From contig JAFTMF010000067.1 in NCBI GenBank assembly GCA_017452565.1, positions 1 to 16,242 of the forward strand: a DNA stretch of 16,242 nucleotides. Reading direction: 5' to 3'. The position numbers and the translations under genes were made by a program. Of the stretch, positions 7,945-15,617 are shown piece after piece. The number at the start of each line of letters is the position of its first letter. Position 1 is the first letter of the stretch. Under the pieces are notes generated by a model. The model worked only from the letters and a program-made list of their open reading frames with translations, was not told the DNA's origin and ran no database searches. The DNA comes from Clostridia bacterium (GTDB lineage Bacteria; Bacillota; Clostridia; Oscillospirales; CAG-272).

Positions 7945-8973
7945 TTATATTAATTCTGCAATATCGAAAATCAATTTTTCGGATTTTTCCCAACCGAGGC
8001 AGGGGTCGGTGATAGACTTACCGTAACAGCCCTCGCCAATCTTCTGTGCGCCGTCCTCGATGTAGCTCTCAATCATAAAGCCCTTCACCATCTTCTGGAT
8101 GTCATCATTGTGACGGCAGGAGTGGAGCACTTCCTTGCAAATGCGCACCTGCTCCAGATATTTTTTTCCCGAGTTGGCGTGGTTGGCATCTACAATCAGT
8201 GCCATATTTTCCAGATTCTTTGCAGCATACATCTCGTAGAGCTTACACAAATCCTCGTAGTGATAGTTGGGCAGAGAGTGTCCTTGAGCATCCACGTATC
8301 CACGCAGGATGGCGTGAGCGTAAGGGTTACCGGTGGTATTGACCTCCCAGCCGCGGTAAATGAAGGAGTGAGCATGCTGAGCGGCAGTAATGGAGTTCAT
8401 CATAACCGACAGATCGCCGCCGGTGGGATTCTTCATACCCACGGGAATGGTAATACCGCTGGAAACCAAACGGTGCTCCTGGTTCTCTACCGAACGTGCA
8501 CCAATGGCAATGTAGGACAGCAGATCGGAGAGATACTGATAGTTATCGGGATAGAGCATCTCGTCGGCAGAGGACAGACCGGTTTCCCGAAGTACACGGG
8601 AGTGGAGCTCACGGATGGCCAGCACGCCGTGATACACGTCGGGCTTTCCCTCGGGATCGGGCTGATGCACCATACCCTTGTAACCGTCGCCGGTGGTACG
8701 GGGCTTGTTGGTGTAAATACGGGGGATCAGGATCAGCTTATCCGCTACCTGCTCCTGCACTCTTTTCAGACGATAGACGTAGTCCATCACCGAATCTTCA
8801 CGGTCAGCCGAGCAAGGACCGATGATCAGAAGCAGCTTATCAGACTTACCTTCAAAGATCGCCTTTACTTCGCTATCCCGTTTTTCTTTCGCAGCTACCG
8901 CATCCATAGTGAGGGGATATTTTTCTTTCGTCTCCATAGGAATGGGGAGCTTGCGTACAAATTCGAATGCCAT
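7945..8973 (-). CDS. aroF: 3-deoxy-7-phosphoheptulonate (DAHP) synthase, class I
   Basis: Condenses phosphoenolpyruvate and erythrose 4-phosphate to DAHP, the entry step of the shikimate pathway to aromatic amino acids; cytosolic, metal-dependent. The 342 aa match AroF/G/H-type enzymes. Visible motifs: IGPCSAD (Cys54, metal), NKPRTTGDGYKG (about 89-100, substrate binding, one residue longer than the E. coli AroG loop, as I recall for clostridial members), GARSVENQEHR, VGMKNPTGG, VDANHANSGK (His265, metal), GFMIESYIEDG (Glu302) and KSITDPCLGWE (Asp323). ATG 8973 is chosen because GAGG (8982-8985) lies 8 nt upstream; the upstream in-frame TTG at 9009 lies at a small hairpin and has no binding site. 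There is no fused regulatory domain or chorismate mutase. It stands between the purine block and the activase pair, with no other aromatic genes nearby. The choice among aroF/G/H symbols is arbitrary. Confidence 0.93.
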   Translation of the reverse strand: MAFEFVRKLPIPMETKEKYPLTMDAVAAKEKRDSEVKAIFEGKSDKLLLIIGPCSADREDSVMDYVYRLKRVQEQVADKLILIPRIYTNKPRTTGDGYKGMVHQPDPEGKPDVYHGVLAIRELHSRVLRETGLSSADEMLYPDNYQYLSDLLSYIAIGARSVENQEHRLVSSGITIPVGMKNPTGGDLSVMMNSITAAQHAHSFIYRGWEVNTTGNPYAHAILRGYVDAQGHSLPNYHYEDLCKLYEMYAAKNLENMALIVDANHANSGKKYLEQVRICKEVLHSCRHNDDIQKMVKGFMIESYIEDGAQKIGEGCYGKSITDPCLGWEKSEKLIFDIAELI

Positions 8974-8990
8974 AGTATAAACCTCATAAT

Positions 8991-9007
8991 GCCATCCTTC
9001 CGATGGC
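8991..9007 (-). promoter_or_regulatory. small leader hairpin before aroF
   Basis: 6-bp stem GCCATC / GATGGC with a 5-nt loop that displays GGAAG on the minus strand, 17 nt upstream of the aroF ATG and just before the GAGG binding site. A possible -10 (TATACT, 9011-9016) precedes it without a good -35. A regulatory role is speculative. Confidence 0.3.
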
Positions 9008-9033
9008 AAAAGTATAGATAATTCATTGGAATT

Positions 9034-9170
9034 GTTTTTCGGCTACGCCGAAAAACTTCCTTATCTCCCCTCTGCAAGCGTAGCTTGCAGAGGGGAACTT
9101 CATGCATATGCGAAGCATATGCACTTCATGTTGCGAAGCAACACTTCATGTCGCCACGCGACACTTCATT
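9034..9170. repeat. array of five triloop hairpins, four followed by an ACTTCAT spacer
   Basis: Five perfect stem-loops with 3-nt loops: 9034-9056 (10 bp, loop TAC), 9066-9096 (14 bp, loop GTA), 9103-9123 (9 bp, loop GAA), 9129-9143 (6 bp, loop GAA) and 9149-9163 (6 bp, loop CAC). Stem sequences are unrelated, but every stem closes on GC-N3-GC. Stems 2-5 are each followed by ACTTCAT (9097-9103, 9123-9129, 9143-9149, 9163-9169). On the minus strand the unit reads ATGAAGT plus hairpin, and the first unit overlaps the purL stop codon. The array fills the purL-aroF spacer. It has the look of a REP-like palindromic repeat, but I do not recognise the family. Confidence 0.85.
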
Positions 9171-11832
9171 ACTTAAAATACTCTACCGCTGCCTCAAAGA
9201 TGTGCGGATCGTAGTTGCCTTCCACGTTCTTGTACAGACCGTCGTTGTAACGCTCGGTGTGACCCATTTTACCGAACACACGGCCATCGGGAGAGGTAAT
9301 ACCCTCGATTGCCATTGCACTGTTGTTGGGATTGAAGTGGATGTCGGTGGTGGGTACGCCGTCGAAGTCTACGTACTGGGTAAGAATCTGACCGTTTGCC
9401 GCCAGCTTGGCAATCAGCGCATCATCAGCGTAGAATCTGCCCTCGCCGTGGGAGATGGCTACGTTGTAAACCTCGCCCACCTTGGTCTTGGCAAACCAAG
9501 GAGACTTGTTAGAGGCAATGCGGGTGCGCACGATTCTGGACTGGTGGCGGCCGATGGTGTTGAAGGTCAGGGTAGGATCGGACTCGGTGGTGTCCACGAT
9601 CTCGCCGTAGGGCACCAGACCCAGCTTAATGAGGGCTTGGAAACCGTTACAAATACCGCCCATCAGACCTTCACGGGTCTTCAGCAGCTCGTTGACCGAT
9701 TCTTTCACTGCGCCGGAGCGGAAGAAGGCGGTGATGAACTTACCGGAGCCGTCGGGCTCGTCGCCGCCGGAGAAGCCGCCGGGGATGAAGATCATCTGAG
9801 ATTCCTTCACACGCTTTGCGAAGTATTCTACAGACTGAGCAATTCCCTGCTGGCTCAGGTTGTTGATGACGATGATTTCGGGATCAGCGCCTGCAGCAGA
9901 CAGTACCTTTGCGGTATCAAACTCACAGTTGGTGCCGGGGAATGCGGGGATCAGAACCTTGGGACGGGCGATCTTCACCGCAGGAGCGGGATAAGACTTG
10001 GCCTCGTAGCTGTATGCGGGAATATCCTTCTTGGGCTGTTGGATATTGCAGGGATATACGTCCTCCAGCTTGCCTTCGTAAGCCGCAAGGAGTGCGTCCA
10101 GAGAAAGTGCCTTGTTGTTAGGCCAGTTGGATGCGCCTACAATAGTCTTCTCTTCGGTGGTGTAACCCAGCAGAGTGCCTGCATCGGTATCGTCGGCGAG
10201 CTCTACGACGAAGGAGCCGTAGGAGTAGTAGAAGACGTCCTGCATAGACAAACCGTCAGCGTACTTGAAGCCGACGTTGTTACCGATTGCCATCTTGAAG
10301 ATTGCCTCGGCAACACCAAAATAGGTGGGAGTATACGCCGCCAGTGCCTTGCCGGAGCGGATCAGATCGGTGACCTGACCGTACAGTGCCAGCAGGGACT
10401 TGGCATCGGGCAGACCCTTTTCGTTGTAGTTGGGCTTCAGCCAAACTACCTTGTGACCTGCGCCCTTAAAGTGGTTGGTGAGCACAGAGGACAGAGGATC
10501 GGTAGTCACTGCGAAGGAAACGAGGGTGGGAGGAACGTCGATCTGCTCGAAGGATCCGGACATAGAGTCCTTACCGCCGATAGAGGCGATGCCCAGATCC
10601 ATCTGCGCGTCGAATGCGCCCAGCAGTGCCGCCAAAGGCTTGCCCCAACGCTTGCCGTCCCGACCGGGCTTTTCCATATATTCCTGGAAGGTGAGGTAAA
10701 CGTCCTCGAACTTGGCACCGGTTGCGATCAGCTTGGAAACAGACTCTACCACTGCCAGATATGCGGAGTGATAGGGAGACTTTTCGGCAATGTAAGGGTT
10801 GTAGCCCCACGCCATATAGGAAACCGTGTCGGAATTTTTCTCGGGATGGCTGATCGTATGCACCATCGCCTGAATGGGAGTCTGCTGGTTCTTACCGCCG
10901 AAGGGCATGAGCACAGTGCCTGCGCCGATGGTGGAGTCGAAGCGCTCGGACAGACCGCGCTTGGAGCAAACGTTGAGGTCAGTGACCACCTCGTTGTAAG
11001 CCTGCTCGAAATCACGGTTGAATTCGTAGAAATAAGCCTCGGAGGATGCGGCTGCGGGAGCGATGTCAATGTGCTTCTCCGCGCCGTTGGAATTGAGGAA
11101 CTCACGGGAGATGTCCACGATTGCCTTGCCGTTCCAGTACATAGTGAGGCGAGGCTCAGCCTGCACGGTGGCAACCACGGTGGATTCCAGATTCTCCTCT
11201 GCCGCCAATTCCATAAAACGATCCACGTCTTCGGGAGCAACGGCAACTGCCATTCTCTCCTGAGATTCGGAAATAGCCAGCTCGGTGCCGTCCAGACCGT
11301 CGTACTTCTTGGGAACGGCGTTGAGGTCGATGACCAGACCGTCTGCAATCTCGCCGATGGCAACCGATACGCCGCCTGCGCCAAAGTCATTGCAACGCTT
11401 GATCAGACGGGATGCCTCGCCGTTTCTGAAGAGGCGCTGGAGCTTGCGCTCCTCGGGAGCGTTACCCTTCTGTACCTCTGCACCGCAGGTTTCCAGAGAT
11501 TCCACGGTGTGGGACTTGGAGGAGCCGGTAGCACCGCCACAGCCGTCACGGCCGGTACGTCCGCCCAGCAGGATGATCTTGTCGCCGGGGAGAGGACACT
11601 CACGGCGCACGTGATCAGCGGGAGTTGCGGCGATAACTGCGCCGATCTCCATACGCTTAGCAACGTAGCCGGGGTGATAGAGCTCGTCTACCTGACCGGT
11701 AGCCAGACCGATCTGGTTACCGTAGGAGGAATAGCCTGCCGCCGCGGTCTGTACGATGGTACGCTGAGGCAGCTTGCCGGGGATGGTTTCGGAAACGGGA
11801 GTGGTGGGGTCAGCCGCACCGGTAACACGCAT
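9169..11832 (-). CDS. purL: phosphoribosylformylglycinamidine synthase PurL, C-terminal part (downstream of an in-frame stop)
   Basis: Carries most of FGAM synthase, which converts FGAR, glutamine and ATP to FGAM in purine synthesis. The 887-residue frame begins MRVTGAADPTTPVSETIPGK, internal sequence of a normal PurL. It contains GGRTGRDGCGGATGSSKSHT (about 90-109), RCNDFGAGGVSVAIGE, the second synthase domain (SIGGKDSMSGSFE, about 417-429) and a C-terminal class I glutaminase with PGTNCEFD, FIPGGFSGGDEPDGSGKF, nucleophile Cys728 in GGICNGFQAL, and HGEGRFYADD (about 795-804). It lies in the same frame as the 345-residue part upstream and is separated from it by TAA 11845-11847 plus four codons. 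ATG 11832 is only the first internal ATG after the stop; no ribosome binding site precedes it. The intact gene would be 9169-12882, about 1237 residues, the usual length for large single-chain PurL. It may be a fresh pseudogene, a readthrough gene or a base error. Confidence 0.9.
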   Translation of the reverse strand: MRVTGAADPTTPVSETIPGKLPQRTIVQTAAAGYSSYGNQIGLATGQVDELYHPGYVAKRMEIGAVIAATPADHVRRECPLPGDKIILLGGRTGRDGCGGATGSSKSHTVESLETCGAEVQKGNAPEERKLQRLFRNGEASRLIKRCNDFGAGGVSVAIGEIADGLVIDLNAVPKKYDGLDGTELAISESQERMAVAVAPEDVDRFMELAAEENLESTVVATVQAEPRLTMYWNGKAIVDISREFLNSNGAEKHIDIAPAAASSEAYFYEFNRDFEQAYNEVVTDLNVCSKRGLSERFDSTIGAGTVLMPFGGKNQQTPIQAMVHTISHPEKNSDTVSYMAWGYNPYIAEKSPYHSAYLAVVESVSKLIATGAKFEDVYLTFQEYMEKPGRDGKRWGKPLAALLGAFDAQMDLGIASIGGKDSMSGSFEQIDVPPTLVSFAVTTDPLSSVLTNHFKGAGHKVVWLKPNYNEKGLPDAKSLLALYGQVTDLIRSGKALAAYTPTYFGVAEAIFKMAIGNNVGFKYADGLSMQDVFYYSYGSFVVELADDTDAGTLLGYTTEEKTIVGASNWPNNKALSLDALLAAYEGKLEDVYPCNIQQPKKDIPAYSYEAKSYPAPAVKIARPKVLIPAFPGTNCEFDTAKVLSAAGADPEIIVINNLSQQGIAQSVEYFAKRVKESQMIFIPGGFSGGDEPDGSGKFITAFFRSGAVKESVNELLKTREGLMGGICNGFQALIKLGLVPYGEIVDTTESDPTLTFNTIGRHQSRIVRTRIASNKSPWFAKTKVGEVYNVAISHGEGRFYADDALIAKLAANGQILTQYVDFDGVPTTDIHFNPNNSAMAIEGITSPDGRVFGKMGHTERYNDGLYKNVEGNYDPHIFEAAVEYFK

Positions 11833-11844
11833 AGCCGCATAAAC

Positions 11845-11847
11845 TTA
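11845..11847 (-). other. purL: premature TAA codon inside purL
   Basis: Minus strand reads GGT CGT TAC TAA GTT TAT GCG GCT ATG, i.e. G-R-Y-stop-V-Y-A-A-M, where PurL homologues read roughly G-R-x-Y-V-Y-x-A-M. A single change from a Tyr codon (TAC or TAT) to TAA explains it with no frameshift. TAA is an ordinary stop here: fakA, aroF, the AICAR transformylase and purO all end in it. Confidence 0.85.
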
Positions 11848-12882
11848 GTAACGACCGGAGAGCTGGTCACGGATGGCACCGCCAATACAGGTAGCGGCAC
11901 CGACGAAGGGCTCGATTTCGGTGGGATGGTTGTGGGTCTCGTTCTTGAAGAGCAGTAGCCAATCCTCTTCCTTGCCCTCGATGGAAACCTTGATCTTGAC
12001 GGTACAAGCGTTGATTTCCTCGGACTCGTCCAGCTTGGGCAGCTTGCCGTTTGCCTTGAGGTAACGGGTAGCAATGGTGGCAATGTCCATCAGGTTCTGC
12101 GGCTTGGTTCTGCCCAGCTCCCGACGAACTTCTACGTAGCGATCGTATGCCTTCTGCAGGATCTCGTCCTCGAAGGTAACGTTGTCAATGGTGGTGAGGA
12201 AGGTAGTATGACGGCAGTGATCCGACCAGTAGGTGTCGATCATCTTGATCTCGGTGATGGTGGGATCACGGTCCTCGGAGATGAAGTAGCTCTGGCAGAA
12301 CTTCAGATCGTCCAGATCCATTGCCAGTCCCTGCTCACGGAGGAAGCCCTTGAGGCCTTCCTCATTCAGCTTCGTAAAGCCGCCAAGGGTTGCTACCTCG
12401 GTGGGGATTGCGTAGTCGGTCTTCAGCGTCTCAACGGTATCGAGAGAAGCCTCACGAGCCTCTACGGGGTTGATAATATGCTTCTTGATGGCGGCAAGCT
12501 CGCTTTCGCTGGGATTGCCGTAGAAATAGTATACCTTTGCGGTGCGTACGGTGGGTCTGTCGCCGCAGGAGATGATCTGGATACACTGTGCCGCAGAGTC
12601 AGCTCTCTGGTCAAACTGACCGGGGAGATACTCGGTTGCCACCACGGTAGCACCTGCAGTGTCGGGGAGAGCGGTAGAGGTCAAATCCAGCTGAGGCTCG
12701 GAGAAAACGGTCTTCACGGCGTAGTCAAACAGCTCGGGGGTGATATTCTCCACGTCATAGCGGTTAAAGAAGCGCACGTCGGTGACCGAAGAAATCTGCA
12801 GAAGTCCGTTAATTTCGGAAAGGAGACTCTTCGCTTCGTTGGCAAGCTCCTTCTTCTTTTCTACATAAATACGATAAACCAT
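11845..12882 (-). CDS. purL: phosphoribosylformylglycinamidine synthase PurL, N-terminal part (truncated by an in-frame TAA)
   Basis: First 345 residues of large-type FGAM synthase. It opens with MVYRIYVEKKKELANEAKSL, a PurS-like N-terminal region. The linker and start of the first synthase domain follow, with MIDTYWSDHCRHTTFLT (about 214-230) and KNETHNHPTEIEPFVGAATC (313-332), both hallmark PurL substrate/ATP-binding segments. It ends abruptly at IRDQLSGRY, and homology resumes in the same frame four codons before ATG 11832. ATG 12882 has AAAGGA (12890-12895) 7 nt upstream and lies 20 nt after the purD stop, so it is co-transcribed with purD. Alone this fragment lacks most of the synthase active site and all of the glutaminase. 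If the stop is real and not suppressed, the cell would need another PurL or external purines. Confidence 0.9.
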   Translation of the reverse strand: MVYRIYVEKKKELANEAKSLLSEINGLLQISSVTDVRFFNRYDVENITPELFDYAVKTVFSEPQLDLTSTALPDTAGATVVATEYLPGQFDQRADSAAQCIQIISCGDRPTVRTAKVYYFYGNPSESELAAIKKHIINPVEAREASLDTVETLKTDYAIPTEVATLGGFTKLNEEGLKGFLREQGLAMDLDDLKFCQSYFISEDRDPTITEIKMIDTYWSDHCRHTTFLTTIDNVTFEDEILQKAYDRYVEVRRELGRTKPQNLMDIATIATRYLKANGKLPKLDESEEINACTVKIKVSIEGKEEDWLLLFKNETHNHPTEIEPFVGAATCIGGAIRDQLSGRY

Positions 12883-12902
12883 TCAAAAATCCTTTCTCAG
12901 CA

Positions 12903-14177
12903 TCAGTTGCCTGCAATTTTTGCAGCAAGCGCACGCTGACCAATGTCTTTTCTATAGTATGCGTTATCAAAGGAAACGGTCTTCACCGCTTCGTATGCCT
13001 TTTCAATAGCTCCTTCCAGAGTGGGAGCGGTTTCGGTAACGCCCAGTACGCGGCCGCCTGCGGTGAGGAGCTTGCCATCGGCAATCTTGGCACCTGCGAC
13101 GAAAATGTTGGCGGTAGTCTCTGTGGGCAGCTTGATTTCAAAGCCGGATGCGTACTTCTGGGGATAACCGTCGGAGGCCATTACCACGCAGCAGGCAGAA
13201 TCTTCTGCAAACTCTACGTTTACCTCGGCAAGGCGACCCTCGGTAACCGCCTGCATCACGGTGAGCAGATCGGTTTTCAGCAGAGGAAGCACTACCTGCG
13301 TCTCGGGATCGCCGAAACGGCAGTTGTATTCGATGACCTTGGGGCCGTTCGGGGTAATCATCAGACCGAAGTAGAGACAGCCCTTGAAGGTACGCCCCTC
13401 TGCGTTCATTGCGGCAACGGTGGGCAGGAAAATCTTTTCCATACACTCTGCCGCCACTGCGGGGGTATAGTAGGGGTTGGGCGCGATGGTGCCCATACCG
13501 CCGGTATTCAGACCCTCGTCGTTATCGTGGGCACGCTTGTGGTCCATAGAAGAGATCATCGGCACTACGGTCTTGCCGTCGGTGAAGGAAAGCACCGACA
13601 CCTCGGGACCTGTGAGGAATTCCTCGATGACGACTCTGCTGCCCGATTCGCCGAAAACCTTATCCTCCATCATAGAGCGGACTGCGTCCTTTGCCTCGTC
13701 ACGGGTCATAGCGATGATAACGCCCTTACCCAGTGTCAGACCGTCTGCCTTAACAACGGTGGGGATGGGAGCGGACTCCAGATAGGTCAGCGCTGCAGCG
13801 AGGTCGGTGAACACCTCGTATTTTGCGGTGGGAATGCCGTATTTTTTCATCAGATCCTTGGAAAAGACCTTACTTCCCTCAATGATCGCCGCCTTTGCCT
13901 CGGGGCCGAAGCAGGGGATGCCTACCGAATTCAGCGCATCCACGCATCCCAGCACCAGCGGATCGTCGGGAGCGACTACGGCGTAGTCGATGGCGTTCGC
14001 CGTGGCAAATTCCACGATCTTGTCAATTTCCTTGGCGCCAATGGCAACGCAGGTAGCGTCAGCCGCAATGCCGCCGTTTCCGGGCAGAGCGAAAATTTCC
14101 TCTACCGCAGGATTCTCTTTCAGTTTCTTGATGATGGCGTGCTCTCTGCCGCCACCGCCTACTACCATAAGCTTCAT
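12903..14177 (-). CDS. purD: phosphoribosylamine--glycine ligase (GAR synthetase)
   Basis: ATP-grasp enzyme joining phosphoribosylamine and glycine to glycinamide ribotide, second step of de novo purine synthesis; cytosolic. The 424 aa match PurD. Motifs: N-terminal MKLMVVGGGGREHAI (1-15), GNGG in the phosphoribosylamine site, DPLVLGCVDAL, KADGLTLGKGVIIA (usually AGKGV here), SSMDHKRAHDNDEGLNTGGMG (about 210-230) and the Mg-binding EYNCRFGDPETQVVLPLL. ATG 14177 has AAAGGAG (14187-14193) 9 nt upstream. A GGGGC hairpin (14191-14209) directly abuts that binding site and shares its AAA. Downstream it is 20 nt from purL; upstream a 242-nt hairpin-filled spacer separates it from the AICAR transformylase gene. 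No internal disruption is seen. Confidence 0.96.
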   Translation of the reverse strand: MKLMVVGGGGREHAIIKKLKENPAVEEIFALPGNGGIAADATCVAIGAKEIDKIVEFATANAIDYAVVAPDDPLVLGCVDALNSVGIPCFGPEAKAAIIEGSKVFSKDLMKKYGIPTAKYEVFTDLAAALTYLESAPIPTVVKADGLTLGKGVIIAMTRDEAKDAVRSMMEDKVFGESGSRVVIEEFLTGPEVSVLSFTDGKTVVPMISSMDHKRAHDNDEGLNTGGMGTIAPNPYYTPAVAAECMEKIFLPTVAAMNAEGRTFKGCLYFGLMITPNGPKVIEYNCRFGDPETQVVLPLLKTDLLTVMQAVTEGRLAEVNVEFAEDSACCVVMASDGYPQKYASGFEIKLPTETTANIFVAGAKIADGKLLTAGGRVLGVTETAPTLEGAIEKAYEAVKTVSFDNAYYRKDIGQRALAAKIAGN

Positions 14178-14190
14178 GATTTATATCTCC

Positions 14191-14209
14191 TTTGGGGCTC
14201 TGCCCCAAA
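14191..14209 (-). promoter_or_regulatory. GGGGC triloop hairpin abutting the purD ribosome binding site
   Basis: Minus strand: 8-bp perfect stem TTTGGGGC / GCCCCAAA with loop AGA. The final AAA of the stem are the first bases of AAAGGAG, so the hairpin could partly mask the ribosome binding site or protect the 5' end of a processed purD mRNA. It is also the last module of composite element A (14191-14289). Confidence 0.6.
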
Positions 14210-14289
14210 CCCTGCCAAAGAAACTTTTTGAAAAAAGTTTCTTTGGAATCTTCAAAAACTTCTATTGATCGGGCAAGTACTTGCCCGAT
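14191..14289 (-). repeat. composite hairpin element, copy A (points toward purD)
   Basis: Modules in minus-strand order: a 9-4-9 hairpin at 14268-14289 (ATCGGGCAA, GTAC, TTGCCCGAT; a perfect 22-nt palindrome); AGAAGTTTTTGAAG box from 14263; palindrome 14215-14246 with 9-bp arms CCAAAGAAA / TTTCTTTGG around CTTTTTTCAAAAAG; 5-nt spacer; GGGGC triloop hairpin 14191-14209. Same module order as copy C; copies B and D share the first three modules. Confidence 0.8.
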
Positions 14290-14294
14290 AGGAC

Positions 14295-14311
14295 AGAATT
14301 AGCGTAATTCT
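14295..14311. repeat. small triloop hairpin in the centre of the purH-purD spacer
   Basis: Perfect 7-bp stem AGAATTA / TAATTCT with loop GCG (plus strand), lying between the two inverted composite elements A and D. The rest of 14290-14335 shows nothing recognisable; no convincing promoter was found. Confidence 0.5.
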
Positions 14312-14335
14312 CAACAGTTCTATATAACCACCCAC

Positions 14336-14412
14336 GCCCCGCAAGTATTTGCGGGGCTTTATGAAAGTTTTTCGGGGGTTTTAGGGGGGCTTTTTACAAA
14401 AAGACCCCCTAA
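14336..14412 (+). repeat. composite hairpin element, copy D (points toward the purH 3' end); includes a terminator-like hairpin
   Basis: Plus strand: 9-4-9 hairpin 14336-14357 (GCCCCGCAA, GTAT, TTGCGGGGC, then CTTT-like TTT), followed by GAAAGTTTTTCGGGGGTT, then a palindrome 14381-14412 with arms TTAGGGGG / CCCCCTAA, a G:A mismatch, and core CTTTTTACAAAAAG. It lacks the GGGGC triloop module. On the minus strand the palindrome begins 8 nt beyond the purH stop, so both hairpins may also stop or pause purH transcripts. The 9-bp stem is identical to that after fakA (1589-1610). Confidence 0.75.
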
Positions 14413-14419
14413 CGTATCC

Positions 14420-15604
14420 TTAATGGTGGAACAATCTCATGCCGGTGAAGGCCATGACCATGTCGTTCTTGTCGCACTCGGCGATGACCAGATCGTCACG
14501 GATGGAGCCGCCGGGCTGAGCTACGTACTTCACGCCGGAAGCATAGGCACGCTGAATGTTATCGGCGAAGGGGAAGAAGGCGTCGGATGCCAGCGAAACA
14601 TTGCGGAAGCCGTCCAGCCATACACGCTTGTCCTCGGCAGTCAGAGGCTCGGGACGGGTGGTGAAATACTTCTGCCAGTTGCCGTCAGCGCAAACGTCCT
14701 CTTCGTTGCCGTTGATGTAGCCGTCGATGACGTTGTCTCGCTCGGGGCGACCCATAGTGGGGATGAAGGGCAGATCGAGAGTCTTGGGATGCTGACGGAG
14801 CAGCCAAGTGTCTGCCTTGGTACCTGCAAGTCTGGTGCAGTGGATACGGCTCTGCTGACCTGCGCCTACGCCGATTGCCTGACCGTTCATTGCATAGCAG
14901 ACAGAGTTGGACTGGGTGTACTTCAGAGTGATCAGCGCAACGATCAGGTCGCGCTTTGCGGACTCGGGGAGATCCTTGTTGGCGGTAACCACTTCTTCTA
15001 AGAGGTGATAGCCGATCTTGAACTCGTTTCTGCCCTGTTCGAAGGTGATGCCGTATACGTCCTTGGTCTCGATGGGAGCGGGCGTGTAGCTCGGATCGAT
15101 CTGTACGATATTATAGCCGCCCTTGCGTTTGGATTTGAGGATCTCCAGTGCCTCGGGCTCGTAGCCGGGAGCGATGACGCCGTCGGACACCTCACGCTGG
15201 ATCAGCTTAGCGGTGGTCACGTCGCACACGTCGGAGAGTGCGATCCAGTCACCGAAGGAGCAGAGACGGTCGGTGCCGCGGGCACGTGCAAATGCACAGG
15301 CCAGAGGAGACTCGTCCAGACCTTCCACGGTATCTACGAAGCAAGCCTTCTTCAGACCTGCATCCAGGGGCAGACCGATTGCAGCGCCTGCGGGGGAAAC
15401 GTGCTTGAAGGATGCGGCAGCGGGAATGCCCAGTGCCTCCTTCAGCTCCTTGACCAGCTGCCAGGAGTTGAAGGCATCCAAAAAGTTGATATAGCCGGGA
15501 CGGCCGTTGAGTACGGTAATAGGAAGCTCGCTTCCGTCCTTCATAAAGATACGGGAAGGCTTCTGATTGGGATTGCACCCATATTTCAGCATAAACTCGT
15601 TCAT
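14420..15604 (-). CDS. purH: AICAR transformylase (stand-alone, PurH-type formyltransferase without the cyclohydrolase domain)
   Basis: Transfers a formyl group from 10-formyl-THF to AICAR, giving FAICAR, the penultimate step to IMP; cytosolic. The 394 aa correspond to the AICARFT domain only; bifunctional PurH is about 510 aa and has an N-terminal MGS-like cyclohydrolase domain, absent here. Motifs: KYGCNPNQKPSR near the start, Lys67-His68 in SFKHVSPAGAA (equivalent to the catalytic Lys-His pair), VSDGVIAPGY, LKYTQSNSVCYA, AIGVGAGQQSRIHCTRLAG, SDAFFPFADNI, and the C-terminal MAFTGMRLFHH. ATG 15604 is preferred over GTG 15613: GAGAG lies 8 nt upstream of the ATG, while it would abut the GTG. 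The upstream neighbour is the separate IMP cyclohydrolase that completes the pathway. A palindrome (15618-15647) ends directly at the ribosome binding site. Confidence 0.93.
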   Translation of the reverse strand: MNEFMLKYGCNPNQKPSRIFMKDGSELPITVLNGRPGYINFLDAFNSWQLVKELKEALGIPAAASFKHVSPAGAAIGLPLDAGLKKACFVDTVEGLDESPLACAFARARGTDRLCSFGDWIALSDVCDVTTAKLIQREVSDGVIAPGYEPEALEILKSKRKGGYNIVQIDPSYTPAPIETKDVYGITFEQGRNEFKIGYHLLEEVVTANKDLPESAKRDLIVALITLKYTQSNSVCYAMNGQAIGVGAGQQSRIHCTRLAGTKADTWLLRQHPKTLDLPFIPTMGRPERDNVIDGYINGNEEDVCADGNWQKYFTTRPEPLTAEDKRVWLDGFRNVSLASDAFFPFADNIQRAYASGVKYVAQPGGSIRDDLVIAECDKNDMVMAFTGMRLFHH

Positions 15605-15617
15605 TTTTATCACTCTC

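Noticed and set aside
9097..9170. Short CRISPR array with ACTTCAT repeats
   Set aside because: Repeats are 7 nt and spacers are 13-19-nt perfect palindromes. CRISPR repeats are longer and spacers are not self-complementary; no cas genes are present.
11845..11847. TAA reassigned to an amino acid in this organism
   Set aside because: fakA, aroF, the AICAR transformylase and purO all end at TAA where family homology ends, so TAA is a normal stop here.
9085..11958. 957-codon open frame on the plus strand opposite purL
   Set aside because: It is antisense to unmistakable PurL sequence, its translation shows no recognisable domain, and it starts inside the hairpin array. The openness reflects codon bias on the real strand.
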